A stretch of DNA of 64,000 nt from Algoriphagus pacificus. GTDB taxonomy: Bacteria > Bacteroidota > Bacteroidia > Cytophagales > Cyclobacteriaceae. The notes below the pieces were generated by a model that did not search any database, was not told where the DNA came from, and saw only the letters and a list, made by a program, of their open reading frames with translations. Within the stretch, counting starts at the first letter, position 1; each line of letters opens with the position of its first letter. Where the stretch lies: contig NZ_JAFKCU010000003.1 of assembly GCF_017254845.1 (NCBI RefSeq), forward strand, positions 186,001 through 250,000, in the 5' to 3' direction. Of this stretch, positions 62,242 to 64,000 are shown one piece after another. The translations under genes were made by a program, and so were the position numbers.

Positions 62242-63476
62242 TGGTCTAATGTTTTTGCAGTGATATAATCTATTTCCGCAATGTTTATTTTCAGTGCTGT
62301 TTCAGCAGACACTTTCAATTTTTGATATTTTAATAACTGCTGTTGCATCTGAAGTACATCTTCAAATGATTTTCCAGAATTGGAATAGGCAGTGTAAAGC
62401 AACTCGAGTGACTGGTTGGTTTGCTTGATTTGCTCTTCGTATAAGTGAATCAGGTCATTTTGTTTGGAGACCTGAAAGTCCAATTGATCGTAGGTGCTTA
62501 TTAATTCATTTTCAAATTCTTCTCTTTGAAACTGATAAGCTTCCTGCATTAATTGAGCTTCTTTTTTTGCTGCTTGGTATTTCCCAGAAAAGATGGGTAA
62601 GCTCATGGAAACCATTGGCATCAAGGCATTTTTGCCATTGTCGGCAACCATCATGTCCTCTCTTTTTCCTATGATCACATAATCCAATCCGACACCGATT
62701 TTGGGTTTTCCCTGACTTGCTGCAGTCATTTCATTCGCTTGACTTGCCTTGATTTTGAAGTCAAATTCCTGAAGAGTAGGATTGTTCTCCAATAGAGAAT
62801 CTCTTCGATAATCCTCCAGGGCTGAGATATCAACTAATTCATCAACGATCTCGACAGGCTCATTTTCCTCTCTGTTTAGAAGATTGTTAAACCTCGTAAT
62901 CAAAGGTTTTCGCTGATTTTCTAAAATGCCCAAATTGGTTTCTGCGTCTTTCAGCATAATATCCACTCTCAGTACATCCACCATAGCACCTTTTCCATTA
63001 GAGAATTGGCTTGTGGCCAAAGTTTTATAGTTATTGAGAATTTCAATGTTTTGCTTTTCAATCTCTATGAACTTGTTCAGTTCATAAAGAGGATAATAGG
63101 CAGATATAACCTTGAAATACAGCTTGTTTTTGGCATCGGTAAAAGCTTGGAATTTTGCTTCTGCCATGGCTTCTGAGCCTGTTCCATAATACTTCAAAGT
63201 ACCAAACCAAGGAAACATCTGACTCAGGGATAGTCTTGCCCGCTGAGGTCCGACCCGGGTTTCCACAGGGGAAATAAAGTAACCGAATGAAATGGTTGGA
63301 TCCGGTAAACTTCTGATTTGGGCAGCCTTCTCAAGAGCTGCTTCAAACTCCTTATAGCTGCCTTTCAATCCTGGATTGTTTTCTGCTGCTATTTTCAGAT
63401 AGTCATCTAAACTCTGTCCAAATGATTGTAGACTCGTTAAGATTACTAGTAGAAATGTGATTAAATAGGTCTTCAT
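62238..63476 (-). CDS. TolC-family outer-membrane efflux protein (CusC-like)
   Basis: The 412-residue outer-membrane channel of the tripartite pump. It has a signal peptide (ending LQSFGQ) and two outer-membrane-efflux repeats with long alpha-helices: SLDDYLKIAAENNPGLKGSYKEFEAA near the start and MSLPIFSGKYQAAKKEAQLMQEAY in the second half, in pieces. Its start abuts the end of the pump gene (one shared base) and its end overlaps the adaptor, so the three are coupled. Confidence 0.9.
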   Translation of the reverse strand: MKTYLITFLLVILTSLQSFGQSLDDYLKIAAENNPGLKGSYKEFEAALEKAAQIRSLPDPTISFGYFISPVETRVGPQRARLSLSQMFPWFGTLKYYGTGSEAMAEAKFQAFTDAKNKLYFKVISAYYPLYELNKFIEIEKQNIEILNNYKTLATSQFSNGKGAMVDVLRVDIMLKDAETNLGILENQRKPLITRFNNLLNREENEPVEIVDELVDISALEDYRRDSLLENNPTLQEFDFKIKASQANEMTAASQGKPKIGVGLDYVIIGKREDMMVADNGKNALMPMVSMSLPIFSGKYQAAKKEAQLMQEAYQFQREEFENELISTYDQLDFQVSKQNDLIHLYEEQIKQTNQSLELLYTAYSNSGKSFEDVLQMQQQLLKYQKLKVSAETALKINIAEIDYITAKTLDQ

Positions 63477-64000
63477 TAGCTTTTCTTTTTGAGTCTATAT
63501 TCCTCACGAATGCTGTAAAGCACCGGGACAATGAAATAAGTAATTGCCGCTACGATCATTCCTCCAAAGGCAGGAATTGCCATTGGAATCATGATATCCG
63601 AACCTCTACCAGTAGAAGTCAAGATTGGTAACAAGGCAATGATTGTGGTCGCAGAAGTCATTACAGCAGGTTTGATTCTTCGCTGTCCTGCCTCGACAAC
63701 AGCCGTCCGAATACCTTTCAGGGTATTAGTTTTGTTTCGATCAAAGCTTTGATCCAGATATGTTGCCATCAAAACCCCGTCATCGGTGGCAATTCCGAAT
63801 AATGCAATAAAACCTACCCAAACGGCCACGCTAAGATTGATTGTTTGCATTTGGAATAGCTCTCTGATATTGGTGTCGAATAAGCTGAAATTGGCGAACC
63901 ATTCCTGACCATAGAACCAGAGCATCATGAAGCCACCACTGAATGCCATGGCAATTCCAGTGAATACCATCAAGGAAGTTGTAACTGATTTGAATTGGAA
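63476..64000 (-). CDS. Heavy-metal RND efflux pump (CusA/CzcA family), C-terminal part
   Basis: Inner-membrane pump; the last 174 residues are present and the rest lies beyond the window. It shows the final membrane helices with the characteristic VAVWVGFIALFGIATDDGVLMATYL, VEAGQRRIKPAVMTSATTIIALLPIL and GSDIMIPMAIPAFGGM segments of CusA/CzcA proteins. The frame is open to base 64000, with Met codons upstream not the true start. It is first of the coupled pump-channel-adaptor genes. Confidence 0.93.
   Translation of the reverse strand, partial: FQFKSVTTSLMVFTGIAMAFSGGFMMLWFYGQEWFANFSLFDTNIRELFQMQTINLSVAVWVGFIALFGIATDDGVLMATYLDQSFDRNKTNTLKGIRTAVVEAGQRRIKPAVMTSATTIIALLPILTSTGRGSDIMIPMAIPAFGGMIVAAITYFIVPVLYSIREEYRLKKKS

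Noticed and set aside
1-64000. CRISPR arrays, insertion sequences, prophage or integrative-element borders
   Set aside because: No regularly spaced repeats, transposase, integrase or attachment-site-like direct repeats were seen; the only tRNA is intact with no adjoining integrase.

Overview
The window looks like a chromosome segment of a Bacteroidota bacterium, most likely Cyclobacteriaceae and Algoriphagus-like. The basis is a SusC/SusD pair, LytTR/7TMR-DISM signalling, DUF3078 and DUF1080 proteins, many lipobox signal peptides, a bTHX ribosomal protein, weak Shine-Dalgarno signals and AT-rich intergenic DNA. No phage, IS element, CRISPR array or rRNA was seen; there is one tRNA (Arg, TCG). 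Both edges cut genes: ppk1 on the left and a CusA/CzcA-type RND pump on the right.

Layout. 0-6 kb: ppk1 and a Ppx-type phosphatase converge (polyphosphate metabolism), followed by a SLC13-type anion transporter with a DUF202 protein and a DUF3078 protein. 6-12.5 kb: housekeeping genes, including tRNA-Arg, sucC, a LolD-like ATPase, a Bcp peroxiredoxin, an EamA transporter, and an overlapping pncB-pncA-thioesterase operon for NAD salvage. 12.5-15 kb: two tandem paralogous secreted proteins, each with the same leader and the same hairpin about 318 bp upstream. 15-20.9 kb: a kinase plus ADP-ribosylglycohydrolase pair, then fatty-acid genes (acyl-CoA dehydrogenase, acyl-CoA ligase).

21-35.4 kb is a carbohydrate locus: hexuronate catabolism (uxaC, a fructuronate-reductase-like SDR, uxuA, an acetyltransferase), a divergent LacI regulator, susCD, and an operon of a double-DUF1080 lipoprotein plus a Tat-exported Gfo/Idh/MocA oxidoreductase. 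A 17-base operator occurs identically upstream of uxaC/lacI and of the DUF1080 operon, and a close palindromic variant lies upstream of susC. The three units are therefore probably one LacI regulon. It contains no classical glycoside hydrolase or polysaccharide lyase, which suggests a 3-keto (oxidise then eliminate) route for uronate-containing glycosides.

35.4-50.4 kb: an RNA methyltransferase, a DUF4301 protein, a LytTR regulator with two LytS-type kinases (one with a degenerate ATPase domain) facing a divergent lipoprotein gene across a symmetrical operator region, the pxpABC 5-oxoprolinase operon, bTHX, small lipoproteins, and a three-gene phosphorelay cluster. 50.5-55.8 kb: a stress block of small membrane proteins, CsbD, a YtxH-like protein, a CheY-like regulator, a sigma-54 activator and dps. 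dps has a good sigma-54 promoter directly downstream of the activator gene.

56-64 kb: a metal-homeostasis block. A DtxR/MntR regulator and a TonB-dependent receptor diverge from a perfect 22-bp palindrome. Beyond them lies a leftward operon with a CusCBA-like efflux system, a PepSY membrane protein and a free DUF3347 protein related to the C-terminus of the efflux adaptor.
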